In this document: piece by piece, positions 35,470 through 44,258 of the stretch
Layout: each line of letters opens with the position of its first letter
Numbering within the stretch: position 1 is the first letter of the stretch
Assembly: GCF_900312995.1 (NCBI RefSeq)
Contig: NZ_ONZI01000005.1
Coordinates: forward strand, 1-64,000
Source of the DNA: Kushneria phyllosphaerae
GTDB lineage: Bacteria; Pseudomonadota; Gammaproteobacteria; Pseudomonadales; Halomonadaceae
DNA length: 64,000 nt
Direction: 5' to 3'
Program-made: the position numbers and the translations under genes
The notes under the pieces: generated by a model
The model's input: only the letters and a program-made list of their open reading frames with translations
Databases searched by the model: none
Told to the model about the DNA's origin: nothing

Positions 35470-38145
35470 TTACTCCTGATCGTACATGGATGAACGGCGG
35501 CGGGCGCCCTGATCGCGTTGCGCCTGCGCCAGTGCGCGCTGCACCTCCTGCGCGACGTATTGGGCGAGCTGTCGCTCATCCATACCGGGTGATGCGGTGA
35601 TGTGGATGTCGCCCAGGGTGATGCTCTGATCGACGCGCTGCTGACCACCGCCGGCGGCGAGCGGGGGCCGGGTATCAAAGCGGATCGGCTCGCTGGGTGA
35701 GATCGACGGCATGGCCGCTGCCGGCAGGGCCATGGCGCCGAGGGCAAGCCCGGCACCGGCAGCGCGCACGCGGCTGGCAATATCGGTGACGCTCTTGGCC
35801 GGGTCATCACGCTGGCGCTCAAGGCCGAGGGTCAGGCCGTCGACGGTGTGGCCACCAAGGGCGGCGAACACGCGCGAGGGTGAGTGAATATCCAGCTTGT
35901 CCTTGAACCAGCCCGTCACGCTGTCAGCGATACCGACCACGCTATTTTTCAGCTCGCCGAGCTTGCCAAACAGGCCGCCAATCAGGCCGTCGATGATCGT
36001 GCCGCCGAGTGACTTGAACTGATCGGGCACCTCAATGCCGAGCGCCGAGAGCGCGCTGGTGATGCCCCGTTGCAGCAGCCCCAGCGGCGACCAGTCGAGC
36101 AGCAGCCGCGAAATGCCAGCGATACCCCCATCAAACGCGGCTTTCACGTCCTGCCATCGCTGACTGAACCATTCGCTGATCGCGCCCCAATTCTTGTAGA
36201 TGAGATACGCGGCACCGGCGAGAGCGGCGACGGCAGCGACGATGCCGAGAATGATCCATGTCATCGGATTGGCCAGCAGGGCCAGACCGGCCTTGCCGAT
36301 AGAGGTGGCCATGAACAGGAACCCGCGACTGATGGCCAGCAACCCCTTACCCAAGGCGGGCAGAATCTTGCTGGTCAGTGAGTAGATTTTGCCGCCGAGG
36401 CCGCCGGTTTTAACGCCCAGCATGTTGAGCCCCAGACGCACGGTGACGATGGGGCCGAGCAGCGAGGCCATCATGATGGTGAAAGCACCACCTGCCGCGA
36501 CCAGACCGGCAGTGACGGCGGCGACCTTGGCAATGGTGCCGGCGAGCTTGGGGTTTTCCTTGATCCAGTTGCCGACGGCTCGGGTGATGTCGGTGATCGA
36601 TTGGATGAGATCGCGTAGGGCGCCATCGTTGGTATCGGTGATGCTTATACCGACTTCCTCCCACGCCGAGCGCAGGTTTTTGAGATCGCCGCCGATGTTG
36701 TCGGCCATGACGCTGGCCATCTCGGCGTTTTCACCATATGACTTGCTCAGGTTGTCGATCAGCTTATCCAGCTGGCCGCTGCTCATCTGATTGACCAGTT
36801 CGGCCATGCCGCTGCCGGCCTCGGCACCAAACAGCTCTTGCAGCGCGGCCTTGCGCTGGACGTTGCCCATGCCCTCCGTGGCTTTATTGATGTCGCGCAG
36901 GATCTCCGGCATCGGGCGCATGTTGCCCTCGGCATCGGCGACCTTGAGGCCCAGATCATCCATGACGGCGGATGCTGCCTTGGTCGGCTTGGTCAGGCGA
37001 TCCATCATGGCGCGCATGGTGGTGCCGGCCTGACTGCCCTGAATACCGATATTTCCCAGCAGGCCAGCCATGGCGCCTGCTTCTTCCAGCGTCAGACCCA
37101 GATCGGACCCGGCGCCGAGGTATTTCATGGTTTCGCCGAGCATTTCCAGATCAACGTTCGCGCGACTGGCCGTACCGGATAGCACGTCAGCGACGCGCTG
37201 CATGCCGCCGGCGGCCTCGACATCGATCTTGAACCCGCCGGCGATGTTGGAGGCGATATCGGCAGTGCGGCCCAGCTCGGTGTTATTGGCCAGCGCGAGG
37301 TTCAGAACGTCACGCATCGACGACTGGATGGCCTCGGCGCTCATGCCGGCGCGCAGCAGGAATTCCTGACCGCTGCCGACCTCACCCGGGCTAAATGCAG
37401 TCGAGCCGCCGAGGTCGCGGGACTGCTGTTTAAGGGCCTTGAAGCGCTCATCGTCGGCAGAGAATCGGCCTACCGCCTGAACGGTGCTCATCTGCTCGCC
37501 CCAGCCTACCCCCGGGGCGAGCTGGCGCAGTCCAGCAACAAGAGCAGCGCCGCCGGTGGCCAGCCCGGTAAAGCCGGCGCTGCGCATTGTATTGGCTCGC
37601 CCGAGGCCACGCTGGTAGCGATCCGCCGCTGCCGCTGCCTTTTTCTGAGCAGCGGTAACGTCGGCCATCTTGCGCTTTTGGGCGTCGAGGGCGGTATTGG
37701 CCTGCCGGATCTGACCGGCGAGGCGTTTCTCGCTGCCGCTCAGATCGTCGGTACTGACGCCGCCCTGCTTGAGGCTGGTGCGCAGCTGGCCGAGGCGCCG
37801 GCGCTGGTCGCCGAGGGTGGTATTGAGGCGCTCGACCTCGTGCTGGGCCTTGAGGAATTTCTGCTGGAATTGCTGCGTCGGGGCGGCGGTGTTCTTGAGT
37901 TCGGTACGCAGGTTGCGCATGCGCTCCTGCGCGCGGGCGAGCGCCTCGCTGTTATCGCGGGTGGCGCTTTTCAATTTGCGAAACGAAGAGAGGTCTTTCT
38001 GCTGGCGTTCGAGGCTGCGCAGCTGATCGCGGCTGGCCTTGAGCGCCTGCGCGGTTTTATCGCTGCCCTGGGTAATTTTCTTGAGTGGGCCGGTGGCTTT
38101 ATCGACTGCGTTGAGCAGCACCTGCAGCTTGAGATCGCGCGCCAT
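35470..38145 (-). CDS. T: Tail tape measure protein
   Basis: 891 residues. Long N-terminal coiled coil (about 1-180), TP901-type tape-measure core (about 210-520) and two to three hydrophobic segments (about 530-660). C-terminal part with DIHSPSRVFAALG, a block conserved in P2-type tape measures. It sets tail length and is chaperoned by E and E+E'. Its start overlaps the end of E' by 47 bases. Confidence 0.95.
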   Translation of the reverse strand: MARDLKLQVLLNAVDKATGPLKKITQGSDKTAQALKASRDQLRSLERQQKDLSSFRKLKSATRDNSEALARAQERMRNLRTELKNTAAPTQQFQQKFLKAQHEVERLNTTLGDQRRRLGQLRTSLKQGGVSTDDLSGSEKRLAGQIRQANTALDAQKRKMADVTAAQKKAAAAADRYQRGLGRANTMRSAGFTGLATGGAALVAGLRQLAPGVGWGEQMSTVQAVGRFSADDERFKALKQQSRDLGGSTAFSPGEVGSGQEFLLRAGMSAEAIQSSMRDVLNLALANNTELGRTADIASNIAGGFKIDVEAAGGMQRVADVLSGTASRANVDLEMLGETMKYLGAGSDLGLTLEEAGAMAGLLGNIGIQGSQAGTTMRAMMDRLTKPTKAASAVMDDLGLKVADAEGNMRPMPEILRDINKATEGMGNVQRKAALQELFGAEAGSGMAELVNQMSSGQLDKLIDNLSKSYGENAEMASVMADNIGGDLKNLRSAWEEVGISITDTNDGALRDLIQSITDITRAVGNWIKENPKLAGTIAKVAAVTAGLVAAGGAFTIMMASLLGPIVTVRLGLNMLGVKTGGLGGKIYSLTSKILPALGKGLLAISRGFLFMATSIGKAGLALLANPMTWIILGIVAAVAALAGAAYLIYKNWGAISEWFSQRWQDVKAAFDGGIAGISRLLLDWSPLGLLQRGITSALSALGIEVPDQFKSLGGTIIDGLIGGLFGKLGELKNSVVGIADSVTGWFKDKLDIHSPSRVFAALGGHTVDGLTLGLERQRDDPAKSVTDIASRVRAAGAGLALGAMALPAAAMPSISPSEPIRFDTRPPLAAGGGQQRVDQSITLGDIHITASPGMDERQLAQYVAQEVQRALAQAQRDQGARRRSSMYDQE

Positions 38146-38329
38146 GGGAGTCCTCGGGATTGGATCGCTTACGGGCGCGCTCGCGCCAGTCCATCAGTTC
38201 ACGGATCGAGAAATCCGCGCAGTCGGCGGGGGTCCAGTGGAACACGATGGCCAGATCTGCCATCGCGTCCTCGACACTGCTGGGGAGGTTTATGCGGCCT
38301 CGCCCTTGGCCCGCTTCGTCAGCAAAAAA
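38099..38329 (-). CDS. E': E' extension, produced by -1 frameshift from E (P2 GpE' family)
   Basis: In the -1 frame after the slippery site the product continues ADEAGQGRGRINLPSS and then MADLAIVFHWTPADCADFSIRELMDWRERA, the small GpE' domain of P2. An internal ATG at 38263 could also start a 54-residue product. In P2 the E+E' fusion acts as the tail assembly chaperone on the tape measure, and the same is expected here. Confidence 0.88.
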   Translation of the reverse strand, partial: FFADEAGQGRGRINLPSSVEDAMADLAIVFHWTPADCADFSIRELMDWRERARKRSNPEDSHGARSQAAGAAQRSR

Positions 38330-38601
38330 CCGGCGATTTCCCCGCCACACTGAACGAGGTCTGCCGGGTCCATGTTGCGCACTTCGTGCTCGGTGAGGCT
38401 GGGCGCTGACAGGCGCGGGATGAGCTTGATCAGTGCATCGGTCTGCAGCTGCAGCACGTCACTGAGATTGACGCCGCGCAGCTCGCCAGCGGTGGGCTTG
38501 CGCAGGGTGAGGCTGTCGATGGTCTGCTCGCCGCGTTTGACGGGGCTATCCAGCTCGATGGCATCAGAGACGTGGGCGGTGGTGGTGGCCTTGCTGGTCA
38601 T
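38290..38601 (-). CDS. E: Tail assembly chaperone gpE
   Basis: 103 residues: VKRGEQTIDSLTLRKPTAGELRGVNL, then DVLQLQTDALIKLIPRLSAPSLTEHEVRNMDPAD, typical of P2 gpE-type tail assembly proteins. The last 20 codons overlap the -1 frame of E'. Confidence 0.92.
   Translation of the reverse strand: MTSKATTTAHVSDAIELDSPVKRGEQTIDSLTLRKPTAGELRGVNLSDVLQLQTDALIKLIPRLSAPSLTEHEVRNMDPADLVQCGGEIAGFLLTKRAKGEAA
38323..38329 (-). promoter_or_regulatory. Programmed -1 frameshift site T-TTT-TTG in E
   Basis: On the minus strand the E codons GGT TTT TTG contain T-TTT-TTG in the correct phase for a -1 slip, after which GCT GAC GAA enters the E' frame. It is the same heptamer used in P2 E. Confidence 0.9.
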
Positions 38602-38605
38602 GTCG

Positions 38606-38737
38606 TTACCTTTTCGTGGGCTTGGGTAGGGTGGTGGGCCGGTCTGGCCTTTTACTCACCCGTCCGGGTTGGTGACTGCTGCGCGGCTGACTGTTATCGA
38701 GACAGGCCGCGCAGATGATCAGAATCAGAAGAAGCAT
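38606..38737 (-). CDS. Possible 43-residue membrane peptide between FII and E
   Basis: ATG at 38737 overlaps the FII stop (TGATG) and the frame ends in TAA five bases before E. Product starts MLLLILIICAACLDNSQPRS, a hydrophobic segment ending in cysteines, then a Pro/Lys/Arg-rich tail. It fills the only gap in this part of the operon. No family; a hairpin (GCGCGGC / GCCGCGC, 38683-38714) lies inside it. Confidence 0.35.
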   Translation of the reverse strand: MLLLILIICAACLDNSQPRSSHQPGRVSKRPDRPTTLPKPTKR

Positions 38738-39249
38738 CAGGTGCCGAGGGCGCGGCGGCGCTTGGCCAGCCGGTCCTCGCCGTTGACCTTGAACACGCCG
38801 TTCGGGATGTCGTTCTCGATGACGGTGCGCCCGTCGATCACGAGTTTGTAATAGCTGAGCGTGGTGGTGATGCTGTGTTCGGTGTTCTCACCGGATTGGG
38901 CGTCGCCCATATCGATCTCGGTGTGACGGCCACGCATGACGACTTCGACGGCGACCACTTCGTCGACGTCATCGCGCTCGTAGCTGCCTGTCATGCGCAG
39001 CAGATCCGCGTCCAGGCGTGAGCTGCCGTAGTTATCGAAGATCGACTCGATCAGGCCGCCGACGGTCCACTGGCAGGTCATGAGGCCGTCCTGCCCCATG
39101 TCGATGCCGACGGTGCCGTCCATGCCGCCGCCGCGCCATTCTTCAATTTTGCGGGTGAGGGTGGGCAACGTGACGGACTGAACCTGACCCTGATACGAAT
39201 TACCGTTACCGAACAGGTTCATGCCCTTGAGCTTTTTGGGTAGTGCCAT
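38737..39249 (-). CDS. FII: Major tail tube protein
   Basis: 170 residues: MALPKKLKGMNLFGNG then VTLPTLTRKIEEWRGGGMDG, as in P2 FII. Forms the inner tube of the contractile tail. 14 bases after FI. Confidence 0.95.
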   Translation of the reverse strand: MALPKKLKGMNLFGNGNSYQGQVQSVTLPTLTRKIEEWRGGGMDGTVGIDMGQDGLMTCQWTVGGLIESIFDNYGSSRLDADLLRMTGSYERDDVDEVVAVEVVMRGRHTEIDMGDAQSGENTEHSITTTLSYYKLVIDGRTVIENDIPNGVFKVNGEDRLAKRRRALGT

Positions 39250-39263
39250 GGTTTATCTCCTGT

Positions 39264-40214
39264 TCAGCCGGCGTTCACGCGGTCGGCGAAATCGGCGAGG
39301 TATGAGTCGGTGATGCGCTGCTGAAATCCGAGATCTTCCATTGGCGGCATCGGGGTGTAGTCGTAATCGATGCGCAGCTTGCCGGCCTTGAGTGAGGCCT
39401 GGTCGTTCAGCTCCTCATTCAGCCAGGCGGTGCCGTCGACGATCAGGCCGAGGCTTTTATATTCAGAAATCTTGGCGTTGACCCCCTCGATGATGTCGCG
39501 GGCGAGGCTGGCGTGCAGGGGCTTATCGACGGCCCACATATGAGCCTCGGCAATCGTGTCGGCGAGGATCTGCGCGGTGCGGGTGTAGTTTTCGAACGCG
39601 AACAGGGACGTCGGCCCGGCGCAGGTGCGCGAGCCCCAGAACCGGAACCCATCGCGCTGGATCAGCGTGGTGACGTCGGCGGCGTTGAGGATGCCGGCGT
39701 CGGTGTTGGGGTTCTGGAGACTCCAGAACACGTCGGCACTGATGCCGGTGACGCCGTTGACGGCCACATTACTGAGGGTTTTGTGCCAGCCGGTCTCGCT
39801 GTCGATCTTGGCGCGCAGGCCGACAGCGCAGGCGACAGCGCTGATCGTCATGGTCTCAGCGGCGGCAGTGTCGAACGCCTCGAACTCGGGCCAGATGATC
39901 ATCAGCTCGCGGGCGCCGAACTGATCGCGGTAGGCGGTCACGTCCGAGATCGTGGTGCAGTCGTGGGCGTAGCTGTAGACGAACGCGCGCAGATCCTGCG
40001 CGATGCTGACCAGCGCGATGGTGACGGCCTGATTGTCCAGACCCGGCGCGCCGAGGATGCGCGGGGTGACGCCGAGCGAGGCGCTGGCCGAGAGCAGCGC
40101 CTGCGCGCCGGTGCAGACGATGCCGATGACGGCGGTCGAAACAGTGCGGATAACGCGGGTGCCGTCGTTGACTTCAACGACGCGCACGCCGTGGTGGTAT
40201 TGGTCGAGTGCCAT
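39264..40214 (-). CDS. FI: Tail sheath protein with an internal deletion
   Basis: 316 residues against about 396 in P2. The N-terminal 35 residues (YHHGVRVVEVNDGTRVI, TVSTAVIGIVCT) and everything from residue 36 on (GVTPRILGAPGLD, LRAKIDSETGWHKTLSNV, DGFRFWGSRTCAGP, KLRIDYDYTP) match P2 FI well. About 80 residues in between are missing in frame, with the junction near 40107-40112. Contraction of such a sheath may be impaired. Confidence 0.92.
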   Translation of the reverse strand: MALDQYHHGVRVVEVNDGTRVIRTVSTAVIGIVCTGAQALLSASASLGVTPRILGAPGLDNQAVTIALVSIAQDLRAFVYSYAHDCTTISDVTAYRDQFGARELMIIWPEFEAFDTAAAETMTISAVACAVGLRAKIDSETGWHKTLSNVAVNGVTGISADVFWSLQNPNTDAGILNAADVTTLIQRDGFRFWGSRTCAGPTSLFAFENYTRTAQILADTIAEAHMWAVDKPLHASLARDIIEGVNAKISEYKSLGLIVDGTAWLNEELNDQASLKAGKLRIDYDYTPMPPMEDLGFQQRITDSYLADFADRVNAG

Positions 40215-40298
40215 GATGTGTCCTGATCAGGAAGCGGGCAGAATCGGTTCAGGGCTTCATGGTGTGGCGGGATTCAAGCGGGGGCGAGCGGTTGCCGT

Positions 40299-40317
40299 TG
40301 TAAAAGCGAGGGTTACA
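40299..40317. promoter_or_regulatory. Putative Ogr site of the F operon (PF)
   Basis: TGTAA-AAGCGAGGG-TTACA, centred 94 bases before the FI start. One of three copies sharing CGTTGTAAAAGYGRG-GTTACA. It also lies 23-41 bases upstream of the opposite-strand cargo gene. Confidence 0.78.
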
Positions 40318-40339
40318 AGTTAACGGGAAAGGTGTGGAT

Positions 40340-40981
40340 ATGGCGCTCTATAAACATTTGGAAAGTGTGCATGCTGATGCATTGATCAGAAAAGGTTCTA
40401 TCCGTATAGGCACACTTTACGAATATCGAGATCAAGAGAAGCATGGGGAAGGTGTTTTAGATGAAGAGGAGGGGGTTGTTAGGACCCATGCCAAAAGGTC
40501 AGGTTATTTCGATGAAACCAACGTAGATGCATTCATGAGTAATTTTGTGAGTGTGGGGGATGGAGGGTCTGTTTATATAGGAAATGCTGATCTAACTTTA
40601 AGTGAAAGCTGTTCAAGCTCATGGATTTATTGTGTTTCTGAGTCCGAAGATAAAAGTGTTTCCACTGGATTGTCTAGTAACTACGATGCATGTGTCGAGT
40701 TGGTGGACCCTGACAGGTTTTCTAGGGAAATAAAGAAATTTTTGTCTAGAAAGTTTGGATGCGTAAGGATAGAAAAAAGTGACTGGCTTAAATGTCAGTA
40801 TGTTGGTCGGGATCTTGAAGAAAATCATCGGTTAAGAGATGTGCCATTTTTGTTGAAAGAAGCGATCTTTTCTCACCAAAAAGAAGTCAGAGTATTATTC
40901 TTGCCTAAGAGAGAGATTGAAATAAAACCGCTGATAGTGAGTATTCCTAATCTTAAAAAATATGTGCGAAGGATCTTTTAA
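40340..40981 (+). CDS. AT-rich cargo gene of unknown function at the fun(Z) position
   Basis: 213 residues from the ATG at 40340 after GGGAAAGG. ALYKHLESVHADALIRKGSIRIGTLYEYRD at the N-terminus, an acidic patch (GVLDEEEGVV), WIYCVSESEDKSVS and a Lys-rich C-terminus (LKKYVRRIF). No membrane span. Base composition is far more AT-rich than the flanking late genes and it runs against them, both signs of a moron. P2 carries its T5-exclusion gene fun(Z) at this point of the map. No family recognised. Confidence 0.7.
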   Translation: MALYKHLESVHADALIRKGSIRIGTLYEYRDQEKHGEGVLDEEEGVVRTHAKRSGYFDETNVDAFMSNFVSVGDGGSVYIGNADLTLSESCSSSWIYCVSESEDKSVSTGLSSNYDACVELVDPDRFSREIKKFLSRKFGCVRIEKSDWLKCQYVGRDLEENHRLRDVPFLLKEAIFSHQKEVRVLFLPKREIEIKPLIVSIPNLKKYVRRIF

Positions 40982-41005
40982 AAAGCCCGGCACAGGCGGG
41001 CTTTT
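40981..41005. terminator. Bidirectional terminator between cargo gene and fibre assembly gene
   Basis: AAAAGCCCG / CGGGCTTTT, a perfect 9-bp stem with A and T runs on the two sides. It can end both the cargo gene and the converging V-to-fibre operon. Confidence 0.88.
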
Positions 41006-41020
41006 GACGATGAGGCGGGT

Positions 41021-41620
41021 TTAATTGTCGGTTTGCTCCTGTATGGCCAGCGCTTCGAGCTGATCGATAAAGGGCCGGGCGGCTTCCATCATGTCGGCAT
41101 CATCACCAGCGTCACGGATCGCGGCTTTACCGGCGAGGCGAATACGGCGCACGTCCTGTAATAGCTCTTGCACCCGCGCGGCGGCCTCAGCGATCTGCTG
41201 TGCGGCGGCCTCGACGGTCAACCCCTCGGCAGCGGCATAGCTCCGGATGGCATCGGGCACCTCGCCCTCGGGATTGGTGCGGTACTCGATCAGTGCCTGG
41301 GCGACCAGTTGATACTCGGCATCGAGATACTGCCCGACTGATCGGTCGGATGCGCGGATGCGGTCGGCGGTGGCGTCGAGCCAGTTGATGGCAGCTGCTT
41401 TGCGAGCATCGACCGGGTCAGGATCGAGGGCGACCCAGCAGGGTAGGCCCTCATCGCTTGAGCCTCGGCGCATGCCCGCCGGCGAATCGCCGACAAACTC
41501 TTCGTAGGTTGCTTTATCAACCTCTCGGGCATCATCCGGCCACGTCCCCGCCGCTTCGTATCTGCCGCGCATGGTCGACGGATACAGCATGTTTCGTTCG
41601 GCGCTGTAAAAATATTTCAT
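41021..41620 (-). CDS. Tail fibre assembly protein
   Basis: 199 residues. MKYFYSAERNMLYPSTMRGRYEAAGTWPDDAREV is the usual opening of Tfa/gpG-type fibre assembly proteins, followed by a long helical region. Last gene of the V operon, directly after the fibre gene. Confidence 0.85.
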   Translation of the reverse strand: MKYFYSAERNMLYPSTMRGRYEAAGTWPDDAREVDKATYEEFVGDSPAGMRRGSSDEGLPCWVALDPDPVDARKAAAINWLDATADRIRASDRSVGQYLDAEYQLVAQALIEYRTNPEGEVPDAIRSYAAAEGLTVEAAAQQIAEAAARVQELLQDVRRIRLAGKAAIRDAGDDADMMEAARPFIDQLEALAIQEQTDN

Positions 41621-41624
41621 GTCA

Positions 41625-42731
41625 TCAATACCCGATTGCCCACCAGTTAAATGTCATTTCGTTGCTGGCTGATCCCGTTAACCCGATTTGAGATCGGCTA
41701 ACGTTAATTGCACCCGTACTGCGATCGTTGATGGTTCCACCAATAATCTGTCTGTATGTTGCAAATGGAACCAAAAATGAATTGGGGAATTCTATCGGGA
41801 GGGTCACAACCTGACCGGCTGCGGGATTTGAGACACCCACCACGCCCCATTGGAGAATCCCTCCGCTGAGCCATTTTGGCAGCGCAATATATCCATTGGT
41901 GCTTAGTCGATACGCTACTCCGAATTTCATCTTGTCGGCCGTGACGACCCGCCCCTCAGCACCGAGATCAATCTCGGACTGCGTACCCACGTTCAGCCTG
42001 GCTGCACTACCCAATGCTGCGAGCGCTCCCTGCACGGTTTTGACCGCCTCACCGAACACCGAGAGCACGCTATCAAGCGCGATCTGGCCGGCCTTGTGTG
42101 CGACTTCCTCCTGCCGATGTTCATCCAGCTGGGCTTTACCACCTGCCGGGGTCTGCGCGGCCTTGGCTTCCTCGCCCTTTTTCGATTCGACCAGCGTGGC
42201 AAAGCGCATCATGCCGCCGCTTTTGGTATCGGCGGCGGGGTGGTTGCGGCTTTTGGCGTGCGCATCGAGCTGGTCATCGACGTATTTGCGCGAGGCCATG
42301 ACCACGCTGGGGTCGATCCGCAATGTCACCGCGCTGGTGTCGGTGACTTCCATCACAAAACGGATGGTTTGCGTGCGGGCGCTGCCTTCCGAGAGCTGGG
42401 GTTTGTAGGTCTCGGGGTAGTTGCCGTAGGCGATCAGGTTGCCGTCGGTGTCATAGAGGCCGACCTCGCGGATTGTCCAGCCGCCGACGTCGGCGGGCAG
42501 CACCTGTTCGACCACGGTCCAGTTCGGGTTTTTGTCATCGACCGATGTCTGGTTGATCGGGCCGCGACGCACCTCATTGACCAGGCGCGTGACGTTGGCA
42601 TCGGGGGTGGGCAGTTTGCCGCCGCCGTCGCCGATGGCAAGTTCGGCAATGGTCAGGGGCTCACCGTAGGCGATGGCATTGGCCAGCAGGCCCTGCCCGG
42701 TCTTGGTCGGCAGTGTAAAAAATTGGCTCAT
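41625..42731 (-). CDS. H: Tail fibre protein (gpH-like)
   Basis: 368 residues, much shorter than P2 H. The N-terminal baseplate-attachment domain is clear (TLPTKTGQGLLANA, then AELAIGDGGG and ADVGGWTIREVGLYD). A helical shaft follows, and a C-terminal tip ends MTFNWWAIGY. The tip decides host receptor choice and is unlike P2's. Confidence 0.9.
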   Translation of the reverse strand: MSQFFTLPTKTGQGLLANAIAYGEPLTIAELAIGDGGGKLPTPDANVTRLVNEVRRGPINQTSVDDKNPNWTVVEQVLPADVGGWTIREVGLYDTDGNLIAYGNYPETYKPQLSEGSARTQTIRFVMEVTDTSAVTLRIDPSVVMASRKYVDDQLDAHAKSRNHPAADTKSGGMMRFATLVESKKGEEAKAAQTPAGGKAQLDEHRQEEVAHKAGQIALDSVLSVFGEAVKTVQGALAALGSAARLNVGTQSEIDLGAEGRVVTADKMKFGVAYRLSTNGYIALPKWLSGGILQWGVVGVSNPAAGQVVTLPIEFPNSFLVPFATYRQIIGGTINDRSTGAINVSRSQIGLTGSASNEMTFNWWAIGY

Positions 42732-43354
42732 GGGCGTTCACTCATGGGGTAGATGGTGGTGGTGTCGAATGCCTCGACCGTGGCGGCGAGATAGATCAGG
42801 CCACGGGAGGTGATGAATTCGGGGGCGTAGGGGTAGACGGTGGTGGTGTCGCCATCGTGGGTGGCCATGCCGATGTAGATTTTGCCGCGTGTCTCGCCGA
42901 GCAGATCGAGGCCGATGATGTGGCGGGTCAGCGGTTTGGCGTCGAATACCAGCCGGGTCAGCTCGGTGTACATCTCGTCGGTGATGCCGGTGTCCAGCAC
43001 GCCGATGCGCAGGGCGAACGTGCCCGGAGTACCTTCCGGCACCATTTGCCACCATTCCTCGACTTCCAGCAGATAACCGAGCGGCTCGACCACACGCCGC
43101 AGGGCGCTGATCGTGCCTTTGTGGGAGTGGACATAGAACGCGGATCGAACGACGCCGCGCTTGGCGCTCTCGCTCCATGTCGTATCCCAGCGATCCACGC
43201 TGAATGCCCACGCCAAATAGGGCAGCAGGTGCAGCGGGCAGTCATCGGGGCTCATGAGCGTGCGCAGCGGTACCGGCACGCGCTCCAGATCCGCGAGCGC
43301 GTCGGCGGCGAGGCGTTCGAGCGTGGTGGCGTTGGGCGGCAGCAACTTACTCAT
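42728..43354 (-). CDS. I: Baseplate protein gpI
   Basis: About 208 residues from the ATG at 43354 (MSKLLPPNATTLERLAAD). DCPLHLLPYLAWAFSVDRWD and the KGTISALRRVVEPLGY block are typical P2 gpI. Overlaps J by 8 bases and H by 4. Confidence 0.92.
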   Translation of the reverse strand: MSKLLPPNATTLERLAADALADLERVPVPLRTLMSPDDCPLHLLPYLAWAFSVDRWDTTWSESAKRGVVRSAFYVHSHKGTISALRRVVEPLGYLLEVEEWWQMVPEGTPGTFALRIGVLDTGITDEMYTELTRLVFDAKPLTRHIIGLDLLGETRGKIYIGMATHDGDTTTVYPYAPEFITSRGLIYLAATVEAFDTTTIYPMSERP

Positions 43355-44258
43355 CATTGCCCCCAATCGTCAGCGTGACGCCGGTGCAGTGCGATGCCTG
43401 GCTGTCATCGAGCACGACATCAGCGGCGGGGCTTTGCAGCTCGACGCGCTGGACGCCCTCGACGTGCAGGGCGGCGTAGACCGCCGACAGGCGGATATCG
43501 CGCCCGAGCCGGCGCTGCTCGGCGACGTAGGCTGATGCCTTGGCGCGTGATGCGGCGAGGATTGGCTCCTGCTCGGGGCCGGGGTAGAGATAGAGCGTGG
43601 CTTCGATGGCGTAGTCGACGATAGTGGCCGACTGGACGGTGAGCCGGTCGCCGACAGGGCGCACGTCCTCAGCGGATAGTGCGGCCTCGACGATGTCGAG
43701 CAGATCCGGCGTGGCCTCGCCGGTGCCGAGCTGCGACAGCACGGTGACAACGGCCACGCAGGGGCTGGGACTGACGGCGGTGGCATCGGACACCCGGCCA
43801 TCAGCGCTCAGGGCGTGGAACACGTAGGCGCCGGTCGGGCCGGCCACGCTCAAACCTTCGAACGCTCGCTGCGCGCGCAGGCGCAGTCGGGTGTCGCTCT
43901 CATACGTGGGCGGTACTGGCGGTACGGCGTCAGGATCACCGGGGTCGATCATCAGGCGCTCGACGCTGAAATTGGCGGCAAGCTGATCGAGATCCGCGCC
44001 GGTGGCGAATGCCAGCATGTTGGCGCGGGCGGCTTCGTTGACGCGCTGGCGCAGCACGCGCTCGCGCCAGACGCTTTCCTGCAGCAGCTTGTTGAGTGGT
44101 TCGGATTCGAGCGCCAGCTTTGCCCTGACATCGGCGCGCTCGTCTTCGGGATAGAGCGAGATCAGGTGTTCCTTGCGCTCGGCGAGCAGGGCCTCCTCGT
44201 CGATGACCTCGACGATGGCCGGCGCGGGCAGCCGGGATAGATCGATGGGGCTACTCAT
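43347..44258 (-). CDS. J: Baseplate wedge protein gpJ
   Basis: 303 residues: IDLSRLPAPAIVEVIDEEALLAER, then LAFATGADLDQLAANF, as in P2 gpJ/gp6-like wedge proteins. ATGA overlap with W. Confidence 0.93.
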   Translation of the reverse strand: MSSPIDLSRLPAPAIVEVIDEEALLAERKEHLISLYPEDERADVRAKLALESEPLNKLLQESVWRERVLRQRVNEAARANMLAFATGADLDQLAANFSVERLMIDPGDPDAVPPVPPTYESDTRLRLRAQRAFEGLSVAGPTGAYVFHALSADGRVSDATAVSPSPCVAVVTVLSQLGTGEATPDLLDIVEAALSAEDVRPVGDRLTVQSATIVDYAIEATLYLYPGPEQEPILAASRAKASAYVAEQRRLGRDIRLSAVYAALHVEGVQRVELQSPAADVVLDDSQASHCTGVTLTIGGNDE

